From: CAZPAV01 sp964584755
GTDB lineage: Bacteria > Actinomycetota > Acidimicrobiia > Spongiisociales > UBA5794
Assembly (NCBI GenBank): GCA_964584755.1
Contig: CAZPAV010000025.1
Location: 1 to 41,814 of the forward strand
Direction: 5' to 3'
Length of the DNA: 41,814 bases
Each line of letters begins with the position of its first letter. The stretch's first letter is position 1. This document shows positions 27,581 through 34,665 of the stretch, in pieces. The notes below the pieces were generated by a model that worked only from the letters and a program-made list of their open reading frames with translations, ran no database searches and was not told the DNA's origin. The translations under genes and the position numbers were made by a program.

Positions 27581-28470
27581 GCGGCGGGACGGCGGGCGTC
27601 GCCGTCGCCACCCGCGGCCTGACGAAGCGGTACGGGGAGACCGTCGCCCTCGACGGGGTCGACCTGCGCGTCCGGGAGGGTACGGTGTACGGGCTCGTCG
27701 GTCCCAACGGCGCGGGAAAGACGACCCTGCTCGGCATCCTCGCCGGTCTGCGACGTCCCACCGGGGGAGACGTCGAACTGCGAGCGCGGCGAATCGGGGT
27801 CCTCCCCGACACCCCCCGCTTCGACCGGTGGCTCACCGCCACCGAGGTGGTGGATCTCGCCCGGACGCTCAGCGCGCCGGAGCGCGGGAGCGGAAGCGTC
27901 GCCGAGGTCCTCGCCGTCGCCGGCCTCGAGGCCGACGCGAACCGGCCGGTGCGGGGCTTCTCGCGGGGCATGCTCCAGCGGCTCGGGCTCGCCGCGGCGG
28001 TGGTCGGGGATCCCGATCTCCTCCTCCTCGACGAGCCGGCGGCCGCGCTCGACCCCGCCGGGAGACGGGACGTGCTCGACCTCGTCGCCCGGATGCGGGG
28101 TCGAGCCACCGTCATCTTCTCGAGCCACATCCTCGAGGACGTGCAGGCCGTCTGCGACGAGGTGGGGATCCTGCGCGCCGGACAGCTCGTCCTGCAGGGG
28201 CCGCTCGAGGAGCTCCTGGCGGGGCGCGAGCGAGCCGCGTACGTCGTCGAGGTGGCCGGGGACGCGGCCGCGGTCGCCGCTGCGCTCGAGGGGCGATCCT
28301 GGATCCAGCGAGTCACGTGGGAGGACCGGTGCATCGTGGTCCACGTGCGGGACCTCGCCACCGCCCAGCGCGAGCTGCCTGCCGCCCTCGGCGCCACCGG
28401 CGAGCGCATCGTCGCCATGAACCCGCGGCAGGTGTCGCTCGAGGACGTCTTCCTGGAGGTGACCTCATGA
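27577..28470 (+). CDS. ABC transporter ATP-binding protein
   Basis: 297 aa ATPase of an ABC-2 type exporter. Walker A GPNGAGKT is at residues 42-49, with signature FSRGMLQRL around 128-136 (variant of LSGGQ, usual in this exporter class), Walker B LLLLDEPAAALDP around 147, and switch SSHIL. A C-terminal extension of about 90 residues resembles the domain found in CcmA/NatA-like exporters. The Q-loop region is short (RIGVLPDTPRFDRWLTATE). The GTG start and end both overlap neighbours, so it is co-translated with the hydroxylase subunit and the permease. Confidence 0.92.
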   Translation: MSGGTAGVAVATRGLTKRYGETVALDGVDLRVREGTVYGLVGPNGAGKTTLLGILAGLRRPTGGDVELRARRIGVLPDTPRFDRWLTATEVVDLARTLSAPERGSGSVAEVLAVAGLEADANRPVRGFSRGMLQRLGLAAAVVGDPDLLLLDEPAAALDPAGRRDVLDLVARMRGRATVIFSSHILEDVQAVCDEVGILRAGQLVLQGPLEELLAGRERAAYVVEVAGDAAAVAAALEGRSWIQRVTWEDRCIVVHVRDLATAQRELPAALGATGERIVAMNPRQVSLEDVFLEVTS

Positions 28471-29207
28471 GTCTGTGGCGGCTCGAGTGGTTGCGGCTCC
28501 TGCGGACGCGGCGCCTGCTCATCCTCCTCGCCACCTACGGGTTCTTCGCGCTCATCGGTCCACCGACCGCGGCGTACCTCCCCGAGATCCTGGCACGGTT
28601 CGGACCCGGTGTGGTGCCGGCCCTTCCGGCGCCGACGCCCGCCGACGGCGTGGCCCAGTTCACGGGGAACGTCGATCAGCTCGGTCTCCTCGCGGTGGCG
28701 TTCGTCGCCGCCGCCGCACTGGCCATCGACGCCCACCCGGAGATGGCGGTGTTCCTCCGCACCCGCGCCACGATCCCCGCGCTGGTGGTGCCGCGCTACG
28801 TGGTGAACGCCGTCGCGGCGGCAGGGAGTTTCGCCGTCGGGCTCGCCGTGGCCGCCGTGGGGACCGGTCTCCTCCTCGGGGGTCTCCCGCTCGGCGGCCT
28901 CCTCCTCGGCGGCGCCCTCCACGCCCTGTACCTGGCGTTCGCGGTGGCGGTCGTCGCGTTCATGGCGTCCGTCGTGCGGGGCGTGCCGGCCACCGCCGGC
29001 CTCACCGTCGGGTTCCTCGTGCTCCTCGGCATCGGATCGCTCCTCCCACCTCTGGCTCCCTGGCTCCCGGCGGCCCTCGTGGGATCGCTCGACGCGCTGC
29101 TCCGCGGCGGGCACTTCGTGTACGGCCGTGCCGTGACGACGACGGTCCTCCTCACCGCGCTCCTGCTCGGGGTGGCGGTGGTGCGGCTGCGGCGGCGGGA
29201 GGTGTGA
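28467..29207 (+). CDS. ABC-2 type permease
   Basis: 246 aa, about six membrane helices (LLILLATYGFFALIGP, LGLLAVAFVAAAALAI, YVVNAVAAAGSFAVGLAVAAVGTGLLLGG, ALYLAFAVAVVAFMASVV, AGLTVGFLVLLGIGSLL, VLLTALLLGVAVV), with an Arg-rich start (SLWRLEWLRLLRTRR). It is the membrane partner of the preceding ATPase, with the start overlapping its stop as ATGA. Sequence is weakly conserved in this class and the exported substrate is unknown. Confidence 0.82.
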   Translation: MSLWRLEWLRLLRTRRLLILLATYGFFALIGPPTAAYLPEILARFGPGVVPALPAPTPADGVAQFTGNVDQLGLLAVAFVAAAALAIDAHPEMAVFLRTRATIPALVVPRYVVNAVAAAGSFAVGLAVAAVGTGLLLGGLPLGGLLLGGALHALYLAFAVAVVAFMASVVRGVPATAGLTVGFLVLLGIGSLLPPLAPWLPAALVGSLDALLRGGHFVYGRAVTTTVLLTALLLGVAVVRLRRREV

Positions 29208-29219
29208 CGGTCTGCCGGC

Positions 29220-30644
29220 TCAGCCCTTGACGACGCCGAGTGGGCGGAGTCGGGCGACCGGGAGCGCCAATCCGGCCCTCTCACAGACGGACACCACGCG
29301 GTCGACGTCCTTGTACGCCTCGGGGGCCTCCTCGGCGAGGAGGCGAGTGGCGCCCGGGCGCACCGCGATCCCGTCCGCCTCCAACGCGGCGAGGACGTCT
29401 CCTCCCGAGCGAAGGCGCTTCGCCGCGGTGCGACTCATCGTACGGCCGGCCCCGTGTGCGGCCGACGCGAAGACAGGGTTCCCCTCCAGGCCCCGCAGTA
29501 CCCACGATGCGGTCCCCATCGTCCCCGGGATGAGGACCGGCTGGCCCGTGGCACGGATGTCCGCCGGCAAGCGGGGATCCCCGGGGCCGAAGGCCCGCGT
29601 GGCGCCCTTGCGATGGACGCAGAGCCGGCGGACCTCTCCCGCGACGGGATGGTCCTCCAACTCGGCGAGGTTGTGGGCGACGTCGTAGACGAGCGTGAGA
29701 CCGGTCTCCTCGGGCCGGCGACCGAGCGCCACGGCGAGCGCGGAGCGGGCCGCGGCGGCGAGGAGGTGGCGGTTGGCCCGGGCGAAGTTCGCCGCTGCGG
29801 CCATGGCCCCGAGGTAGTCACGTCCCTCGGGCGAGCCGACCGGTACCGCGGCGAGCTGCCGGTCCGGGACCGTGATCCCGTGACGGCGCATCGCCGGGCC
29901 GATGCGCCGGAGGTGGGCACGACACGCCTCATGCCCGAGGCCCCGGCTCCCGGAGTGGATCATGACCGCGACGGTGCCCTCGTGCAGGCCGAACGTCCGG
30001 GCCGCCACGGCGTCGATGACCCGCTCGACGACCTGCACCTCGAGGAAGTGGTTGCCCCCTCCGAGAGAGCCGAGCTGCCGGCGGCCCCGTTCGGCGGCCC
30101 GGGGAGGGAGGGCGTCCGGATCGGCGGGGAGGTCCGCCGCGTGATCCTCGGCTCGGTCCAGGTCCGTGGGGAACCCGAAGCCGGCCGCCACGGCCGCCGC
30201 GGCGCCCTCCGCGAGGACCGCCTCGAGGAGCGTCGACGGTGCGATCGCTCCGGGCCCGAGACCACGGGGGATGCGCCGGTCGAGCTCGTCCATGAGGAGC
30301 TCCCGGTGGGGGAGGAGCTCGGACGCCGCGACGGGGGAGGCGAGGAGGCGTACTCCGCAGCCGATGTCGAAGCCGACCCCTCCCGGGGAGACGACGCCGC
30401 CTCGGGAGGGGTCGGTGGCGGCGACTCCGCCGATGGGGAAGCCGTATCCCCAGTGGACGTCGGGCAGGGCGTACGAGGCGCCCACGATGCCGGGGAGGTG
30501 CGCGACGTTCGCCACCTGCTCGAGGGCACGATCGGCGGCGGCGGTGGTGATGAGCTCCTCGTCGGCGAAGACGATGCCCGGCACCCGCATCCCACCGTGG
30601 CGGGGGATGCGCCAGCGAACCGGGTCGAGCCGCTCCAGCTCCAC
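29220..30644 (-). CDS. rtcB: RNA-splicing ligase RtcB
   Basis: 474 aa GTP- and Mn-dependent ligase joining 2',3'-cyclic-phosphate (3'-phosphate) and 5'-OH RNA ends. The metal and guanylylation sites are all there: DIGCGVRL with Cys96, GSLGGGNHFLEVQ, HSGSRGLGH, and HGAGRTMSR with the guanylylated His, plus EAPEAYKDVD near the C-terminus. The GTG start at 30644 follows TATCGT by six bases, so it has its own probable leaderless promoter besides any read-through from the archease gene 48 bp upstream. It converges with the ABC permease with a 12-bp gap. Likely roles are RNA repair or tRNA healing. Confidence 0.95.
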   Translation of the reverse strand: MELERLDPVRWRIPRHGGMRVPGIVFADEELITTAAADRALEQVANVAHLPGIVGASYALPDVHWGYGFPIGGVAATDPSRGGVVSPGGVGFDIGCGVRLLASPVAASELLPHRELLMDELDRRIPRGLGPGAIAPSTLLEAVLAEGAAAAVAAGFGFPTDLDRAEDHAADLPADPDALPPRAAERGRRQLGSLGGGNHFLEVQVVERVIDAVAARTFGLHEGTVAVMIHSGSRGLGHEACRAHLRRIGPAMRRHGITVPDRQLAAVPVGSPEGRDYLGAMAAAANFARANRHLLAAAARSALAVALGRRPEETGLTLVYDVAHNLAELEDHPVAGEVRRLCVHRKGATRAFGPGDPRLPADIRATGQPVLIPGTMGTASWVLRGLEGNPVFASAAHGAGRTMSRTAAKRLRSGGDVLAALEADGIAVRPGATRLLAEEAPEAYKDVDRVVSVCERAGLALPVARLRPLGVVKG

Positions 30645-30650
30645 GCCCTC

Positions 30651-30656
30651 ACGATA
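30651..30656 (-). promoter_or_regulatory. -10 box (TATCGT) of rtcB
   Basis: TATCGT on the minus strand ends six bases before the rtcB GTG at 30644. There is no well-placed Shine-Dalgarno, since GAGGG lies only two bases from the start codon. Probable leaderless promoter. Confidence 0.5.
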
Positions 30657-30666
30657 CGCGCCGGAA

Positions 30667-30687
30667 GGGGGGAGGGGAGGGGAGGGG
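30667..30687 (+). repeat. G-tract with quadruplex potential between archease and rtcB
   Basis: Four G-runs (6, 4, 4 and 4 G) are separated by single A bases. This is the canonical form for a very stable G-quadruplex with one-base loops. It is on the plus strand, so it is in the template strand of archease-rtcB. The transcript carries the complementary C-runs. Confidence 0.8.
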
Positions 30688-30692
30688 ATGGC

Positions 30693-31127
30693 TCAGACGT
30701 CGAAGAGCACCCGGGCGAGCCAGCCTCCCTCGTGCGCCTCGCAACGGAGGCCGTGATACGTGACGGCCTTGATGGGCGGCCCCTCGGGAACGACCTGATC
30801 GAGCGGCACCCCGGCGGCGACGACACCCAGGGCCTCCCCGGCGGGGAGTGGACGGATGCGCCGGAACCCGAGCGCGTCGACCTCTCCGGTGGCGAGGACG
30901 TCGCCGAGCACGGCCACGAGCCCCTCGGCGGGGTCGCGGTCCGCGGTGACGAAGACGCGTCGGGTCCCCGGACCGCTCCCGGGCCCGTGGTACATGAGGG
31001 CGAGCATCGCCGCGACCGCCGTGGCGAGGAGGTCGGGGAGGTCCCGGGCCACGACCTCGATCCCGACGTCGGCGGTGTGGGGGAGGATCCGGGACCGGCC
31101 CATGGGACGATGGTACGTGTCGGGCAT
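30693..31127 (-). CDS. Archease, RtcB cofactor
   Basis: 144 aa. Archease promotes RtcB guanylylation and multiple turnover. Family marks are RILPHTADVGIEV at the N-terminus (catalytic Asp), a central LALMYHGPGS / VTADRDPAEGLVAVLGDVL region, and IKAVTYHGLRCEAHEGGWLARVLFDV at the C-terminus. ATG 31127 is preferred over ATG 31103 because AGGGA lies 7-11 bases upstream of it, whereas the second ATG has no site. It is followed by rtcB in the same direction (48 bp), the usual archease-rtcB pairing. It is divergent from the zinc-ribbon gene, with 35 bp between. Confidence 0.92.
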   Translation of the reverse strand: MPDTYHRPMGRSRILPHTADVGIEVVARDLPDLLATAVAAMLALMYHGPGSGPGTRRVFVTADRDPAEGLVAVLGDVLATGEVDALGFRRIRPLPAGEALGVVAAGVPLDQVVPEGPPIKAVTYHGLRCEAHEGGWLARVLFDV

Positions 31128-31148
31128 CCCTGGTCCCTGCCCGGCGAG

Positions 31149-31169
31149 TATTATCGTCACTCGTGACGA
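31149..31169 (+). promoter_or_regulatory. Overlapping divergent -10 boxes and palindrome, archease / zinc-ribbon gene
   Basis: TATTAT (31149-31154, plus) lies eight bases before the zinc-ribbon GTG. GATAAT (31155-31150, minus) would serve archease, giving a short leader with AGGGA. Over the same bases sits the inverted repeat TCGTCAC (31154-31160) / GTGACGA (31163-31169) with a two-base spacer. Its right arm begins at the GTG start codon. A protein bound here would cover both promoters. The same repeat recurs after the gene at 31518-31545. Confidence 0.55.
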
Positions 31170-31516
31170 AACCACCGCGCCGTTGCCTCTGGTGCGGCGC
31201 CGCCTTCGTGGACCCTTCGGGCGTGGGACGTCCCCGGCGATACTGTCGTCCCAGCCACCGCCAGCGCGCCTACGAGGCGCGGCGAGCGGCGCGGCGGCGG
31301 GGCCTCGCCGCCGACGAGGTCCTCCTCGGGCGCGCCGCCTGGGAGCGCCTGCGGGACGCCCGCTATCGCCTCGAGGCGGCGTTGGAGGACGTGACCCGCG
31401 ATCTCGCGCACGGGGGGACCGAGGAGGAGTACGCCGCCGCGCTGGCCCACCTGGCACGGGCCGCGCGCCAGCTCGAGCGAGTCGTAGTCGAGCCTCGGGC
31501 CCTGGGCGCACCCTGA
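31163..31516 (+). CDS. Small zinc-ribbon protein, unknown function
   Basis: 117 aa. An N-terminal CLWC...YC(x)3H cluster (residues about 8-32: RCLWCGAAFVD, RRYCRPSHRQRAYEARR) forms a probable zinc ribbon followed by a basic helix. The rest is alpha-helical with a possible coiled coil (RDARYRLEAALEDVTRDLAHGG, AALAHLARAARQLERVV). Similar CxxC...HRQRAYEARR proteins occur widely in actinobacteria without an assigned role, as far as I recall. It has no ribosome binding site, and the -10 TATTAT eight bases upstream of GTG implies a leaderless mRNA. The basic zinc ribbon and the flanking matching palindromes make DNA binding and self-regulation plausible, but this is inference. Confidence 0.75.
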   Translation: MTKPPRRCLWCGAAFVDPSGVGRPRRYCRPSHRQRAYEARRAARRRGLAADEVLLGRAAWERLRDARYRLEAALEDVTRDLAHGGTEEEYAAALAHLARAARQLERVVVEPRALGAP

Positions 31517-31517
31517 G

Positions 31518-31545
31518 GCCCTTTCGTCACGGGTGACGAAAGGGC
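31518..31545 (+). repeat. Long inverted repeat after the zinc-ribbon gene
   Basis: GCCCTTTCGTCAC (31518-31530) and GTGACGAAAGGGC (31533-31545) are perfect 13-bp arms with spacer GG, starting two bases after the stop codon. The core TCGTCAC/GTGACGA with a two-base spacer is the same as the palindrome over the gene's promoter. It could be a terminator hairpin (no U-tract), a second operator, or a paired boundary of a unit. Confidence 0.8.
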
Positions 31546-31582
31546 GCCGGTGTCGGGGCGGGGGCGGGGAGCGCCCGGCCGG

Positions 31583-31588
31583 TACACT
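31583..31588 (+). promoter_or_regulatory. Candidate -10 box TACACT of the small membrane peptide gene
   Basis: TACACT lies about 45 bases before GTG 31633, leaving a leader that holds the strong AGGAGGAAGG site at 31617-31626. Confidence 0.4.
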
Positions 31589-31632
31589 GCGTGCCCGGAT
31601 CCCCGATCGGCCGCCGAGGAGGAAGGTCTCCC

Positions 31633-31809
31633 GTGCTCCGTGCCCTGCTCGTCGCCGGCATCGTGTTCCTGCTCGCCACGTTTCCGGCGACGTGGCTCCT
31701 CATGCTCTTTCTGGGGAACGTGGGCCTCCCGGTGTCGTACGTCGGGACCCTGCCGCTCGGCATCCTCGTCTCGCTGCTCGTCGGGGGCAGCACGAGCCGG
31801 GTGGGCTGA
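31633..31809 (+). CDS. Two-helix membrane peptide, unknown function
   Basis: 58 aa with two hydrophobic segments (LRALLVAGIVFLLATFPATWLLMLFLG and VGTLPLGILVSLLVGG). GTG 31633 is chosen because AGGAGGAAGG at 31617-31626 is about seven bases upstream. An in-frame GTG at 31591 would add 14 residues before the helix and lacks a site. No family recognised. It lies between the zinc-ribbon gene and the dif-like site. Confidence 0.6.
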   Translation: MLRALLVAGIVFLLATFPATWLLMLFLGNVGLPVSYVGTLPLGILVSLLVGGSTSRVG

Positions 31810-31817
31810 GGGGCCGG

Positions 31818-31845
31818 ACCGCCCATAATCTGCATTATGTCTAGT
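31818..31845 (+). other. dif: dif-like XerC/XerD recombination site
   Basis: A 28-bp block with dif architecture: XerC-side arm ACCGCCCATAA, six-base centre TCTGCA, XerD-side arm TTATGTCTAGT. E. coli dif has arms GGTGCGCATAA and TTATGTTAAAT around TGTATA; the inner CATAA and TTATGT are identical and the outer bases vary as usual between phyla. It lies in a 73-bp non-coding gap and is AT-rich relative to its surroundings. The embedded CATAAT could instead be a -10 box or the 6-bp arms an operator, but the asymmetric outer arm match favours dif. Confidence 0.7.
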
Positions 31846-31868
31846 TGAGGCCGCCGTTCACCCCCCGG

Positions 31869-31874
31869 TAGGCT
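31869..31874 (+). promoter_or_regulatory. -10 box (TAGGCT) of the tryptophan dioxygenase gene
   Basis: TAGGCT ends eight bases before ATG 31883 with no ribosome binding site; probable leaderless start. Confidence 0.5.
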
Positions 31875-31882
31875 CCCCGCCC

Positions 31883-32623
31883 ATGGAGACACCCACCGAC
31901 CCCGACGCGTACGCCCCCATCCTGGAAGGACCCGGGGAGTCCGACTACGAACGGTACCTGCGGACCGAGGAGCTGCTGGCGCTGCAGAAGGGGCCCGAGG
32001 AGCGGGCGCATCGCGACGAGCTCCTCTTCCAGGTGGTGCACCAGTCCTCCGAGCTGTGGCTCAAGCTCGCCGGCTTCGAGATCGAGGGGGCGGTCGAGCT
32101 GCTGCGCGGCGGGGAGCGGTGGGGAGCGGTCCGGTTGCTCCGCCGGGTCGTGCTGGCCCTCGAGCTCATCACCGACCAGCTCGACATGCTCGACGAGATG
32201 GCGCCGTGGGAGTACCACGAGGTCCGGCTCGCCCTGGGACACGGCTCCGGATTCGACTCCCCCGGATGGCGGCGGCTGCGAGACGGAACCACGGCGCTCG
32301 GCGAGGCGTTCGCCGCGGCCCTCGAGGAGGAGGGCGTCGACCTCGTGACGCTGTACCGCGAAGGGCGCCGCCACGAGGACCTGTACCAGGTCGCCGAGCT
32401 CCTCGTGCGCGTCGACGAGCTCGCGGTGCGGTGGCGGGCGGTCCACCTCCTCGTCGTGCAGCGCTCCATCGGCGGGGGGTCGATCGGCACCCAGGGAACC
32501 CCCGTGGAGATGCTCGAGCGCCTCGTCCGCCATCGCCTCTACCCGGAGCTGTGGGAGGTCCGCAACGCGCTGACCGCCCTGGCCGACGCCCGCCGCGAGG
32601 GAACGCCCTCGGGAGGCCACTGA
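31883..32623 (+). CDS. Tryptophan 2,3-dioxygenase
   Basis: 246 aa haem enzyme opening the indole ring of tryptophan to N-formylkynurenine. Conserved blocks are YLRTEELLALQ, ELLFQVVHQSSELWLKL, the substrate-site region APWEYHEVRLALGHGSGFDS, and the haem-ligand helix AVHLLVVQRSIGG (proximal His). The usual GTGGSSG block reads GTQGTP. It is slightly shorter than many family members (about 280 aa). No formamidase or kynureninase gene is adjacent, so the rest of the pathway must be elsewhere if present. It stands alone as a single-gene unit. Confidence 0.9.
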   Translation: METPTDPDAYAPILEGPGESDYERYLRTEELLALQKGPEERAHRDELLFQVVHQSSELWLKLAGFEIEGAVELLRGGERWGAVRLLRRVVLALELITDQLDMLDEMAPWEYHEVRLALGHGSGFDSPGWRRLRDGTTALGEAFAAALEEEGVDLVTLYREGRRHEDLYQVAELLVRVDELAVRWRAVHLLVVQRSIGGGSIGTQGTPVEMLERLVRHRLYPELWEVRNALTALADARREGTPSGGH

Positions 32624-32664
32624 CCCCTCCCCTCCCTCGCCGTCGGCCCAACCCACGCCCGCGG

Positions 32665-32670
32665 TAGCAT
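32665..32670 (+). promoter_or_regulatory. Candidate -10 box TAGCAT of kup
   Basis: TAGCAT would give a leader of about 95 nt before kup ATG 32773. The leader contains a CACGCG/CGCGTG hairpin. No known riboswitch consensus was recognised in it. Confidence 0.3.
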
Positions 32671-32772
32671 GGCGGCTCGCAGGGCCGAAGACCGGGAGGC
32701 GCACGCGGGCCGTAGGGCACGCGTGACTCGATGCCGCCGGGACGACGCAGCGACCACCGACCCGGCGGAGCC

Positions 32773-34659
32773 ATGTCGACGACCACGAAGACCACCCCCC
32801 GTTACCTGCTCGCCCTCTCCCTGGGCGCGCTCGGGATCGTCTACGGCGACATCGGCACGAGTCCCCTGTACGCCATGCGCGAGTCCTTCGAGGCCCATGG
32901 CGGTCTCGCCGTCGTGGAGGAGAACGTCCTCGGCATCCTCTCCCTCATCTTCTGGTCTCTCGTCGTGGTCATCTCCATCAAGTACCTCGTCTTCGTCATG
33001 CGCGCCGACAACCACGGCGAAGGAGGCATCCTCGCCCTCACCGCGCTGATCGCCCCGCGGAAGGGCCGCGTCCCGGGCCGCACCCGGTGGATCCTCATCC
33101 TCATCGGCCTCTTCGGCACCGCCCTCCTCTACGGGGACGGGATGATCACTCCCGCCATCTCGGTGCTCTCGGCGGTCGAGGGCGTGCGCGTGGCGACACC
33201 GGTCCTCGAGCCGTACGTCATCCCCACCGCCGTCGTGATCCTCCTCGGCCTCTTCCTCATCCAACGCCACGGAACGGGGACGGTCGGCTCGGTCTTCGGT
33301 CCGGTGATGATCCTCTGGTTCTCGACCCTCGCCCTCCTCGGCCTCACCCACATCGCCACCGCCCCGCGGGTCCTCGCCGCGATCAACCCGGTCCACGCCG
33401 CCCGCTTCTTCTCCGCCCACGGCTTCCACGGCTTCCTCGCCTTGGGCTCCGTCTTCCTCGTCGTGACCGGCTCGGAGGCGCTCTACGCCGACATGGGCCA
33501 TTTCGGGAAGCGTCCCATCCAGCTCTCCTGGTACTTCGTGGTCCTCCCCGCGCTCCTCCTCAACTACTTCGGTCAGGGAGCGCTCCTCATCCACCGACCC
33601 GAGGCCATCACCAACCCCTTCTACCTCCTCGCCCCCTCGTGGGCGCTCTGGCCCATGGTCCTGCTCGCCACGGCCGCCACGATCATCGCGTCTCAGGCCC
33701 TCATCTCGGGCGCCTTCTCCCTCACCATGCAGGCGGTCCAGCTCGGCTACCTCCCCCGGGTGCGGATCCTCCACACCTCGGCGCACGAGGTCGGCCAGGT
33801 CTACATCCCCTCGGTGAACTGGGTGCTCATGGTGGCCACCATCGGTCTCGTCGTCGGGTTCCGCTCCTCGGCGGGTCTCGCCGCCGCGTACGGCATCGCC
33901 GTCTCCATGACGATGGTCATCACGACCCTGCTCTTCTTCGTCGTGACCCGGGAACGCTGGCGATGGGCGGTGCCCCTGGCGGCGGCGGTCTCCGGCGGGT
34001 TCCTCGTCGTCGACCTCGCCTACTTCGGGGCGAACGTGTTCAAGATCCCCGACGGCGGGTGGTTCCCGGTCGTGGTCGGGCTCCTCATCTTCACCCTCAT
34101 GACGACCTGGAAACGGGGACGGGAGCTCGTGGCTCGTCGACTCCGCGCCGGCGAGCTCCCCATCGAGCGCTTCATCGCCTCGATCGCCAAGAAGCCCCCG
34201 TTGCGGGTACCCGGCACCGCGGTGTACATGTTCTCTCGCACCGGCGCCACACCCCCCTCCCTCCTGGCGAACATGCGCCACAACGAGGTCCTGCACGAGA
34301 CCATCGTCGTACTCTCCATCGTCACCGAGGACGTGCCCCGGATCCCCCCGGCACGACGCACCGAGGTCTGGCCCCTCGGTCTCGGCTTCTACCAGGTGGT
34401 CCTGCGGTACGGCTTCCTCGAGGAGCCCGACGTCCCCCGGGCCCTCGCCGAGCTCGTCCATCCCGAGCTCGGCATCGATCCGCGCGACACGACGTACGTC
34501 CTCGGTCGAGAGACCGTTCTCGCCACCGAACGTCCCGGCATGGCCCTGTGGCGGGAGCGGCTCTTCGCGCTCATGGCCCGCAACGCCACGAACGCGGCGC
34601 GTTTCTTCAAGCTCCCCGCCGACCGGAGCCTCGAGATCGGCATGCACGTGGAGATCTGA
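32773..34659 (+). CDS. kup: Kup-type potassium uptake transporter
   Basis: 628 aa, twelve hydrophobic helices in the first roughly 450 residues and a soluble C-terminal domain. The Kup signature opens the protein: ALSLGALGIVYGDIGTSPLYAMRESF. Other blocks are KYLVFVMRADNHGEGGILAL, ALLYGDGMITPAISVLSAVEG, GSEALYADMGHFGKRPI, and VYIPSVNWVLM. It probably works as a K+/H+ symporter in the cytoplasmic membrane. ATG 32773 matches the family start; ATG 32731 would add 14 unlikely residues. It converges with the DUF2207 gene, six bases apart. Confidence 0.95.
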   Translation: MSTTTKTTPRYLLALSLGALGIVYGDIGTSPLYAMRESFEAHGGLAVVEENVLGILSLIFWSLVVVISIKYLVFVMRADNHGEGGILALTALIAPRKGRVPGRTRWILILIGLFGTALLYGDGMITPAISVLSAVEGVRVATPVLEPYVIPTAVVILLGLFLIQRHGTGTVGSVFGPVMILWFSTLALLGLTHIATAPRVLAAINPVHAARFFSAHGFHGFLALGSVFLVVTGSEALYADMGHFGKRPIQLSWYFVVLPALLLNYFGQGALLIHRPEAITNPFYLLAPSWALWPMVLLATAATIIASQALISGAFSLTMQAVQLGYLPRVRILHTSAHEVGQVYIPSVNWVLMVATIGLVVGFRSSAGLAAAYGIAVSMTMVITTLLFFVVTRERWRWAVPLAAAVSGGFLVVDLAYFGANVFKIPDGGWFPVVVGLLIFTLMTTWKRGRELVARRLRAGELPIERFIASIAKKPPLRVPGTAVYMFSRTGATPPSLLANMRHNEVLHETIVVLSIVTEDVPRIPPARRTEVWPLGLGFYQVVLRYGFLEEPDVPRALAELVHPELGIDPRDTTYVLGRETVLATERPGMALWRERLFALMARNATNAARFFKLPADRSLEIGMHVEI

Positions 34660-34665
34660 GCGCCG

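Noticed and set aside
31824..31839. CATAAT/ATTATG as a simple operator or -10 for the dioxygenase gene.
   Set aside because: The dioxygenase has a better -10 box at 31869-31874, and the flanking bases extend the match to dif arms; kept only as the alternative reading.
32624..32772. c-di-AMP (ydaO-type) or other riboswitch before kup.
   Set aside because: The leader has a hairpin but none of the conserved ydaO blocks could be matched by eye.
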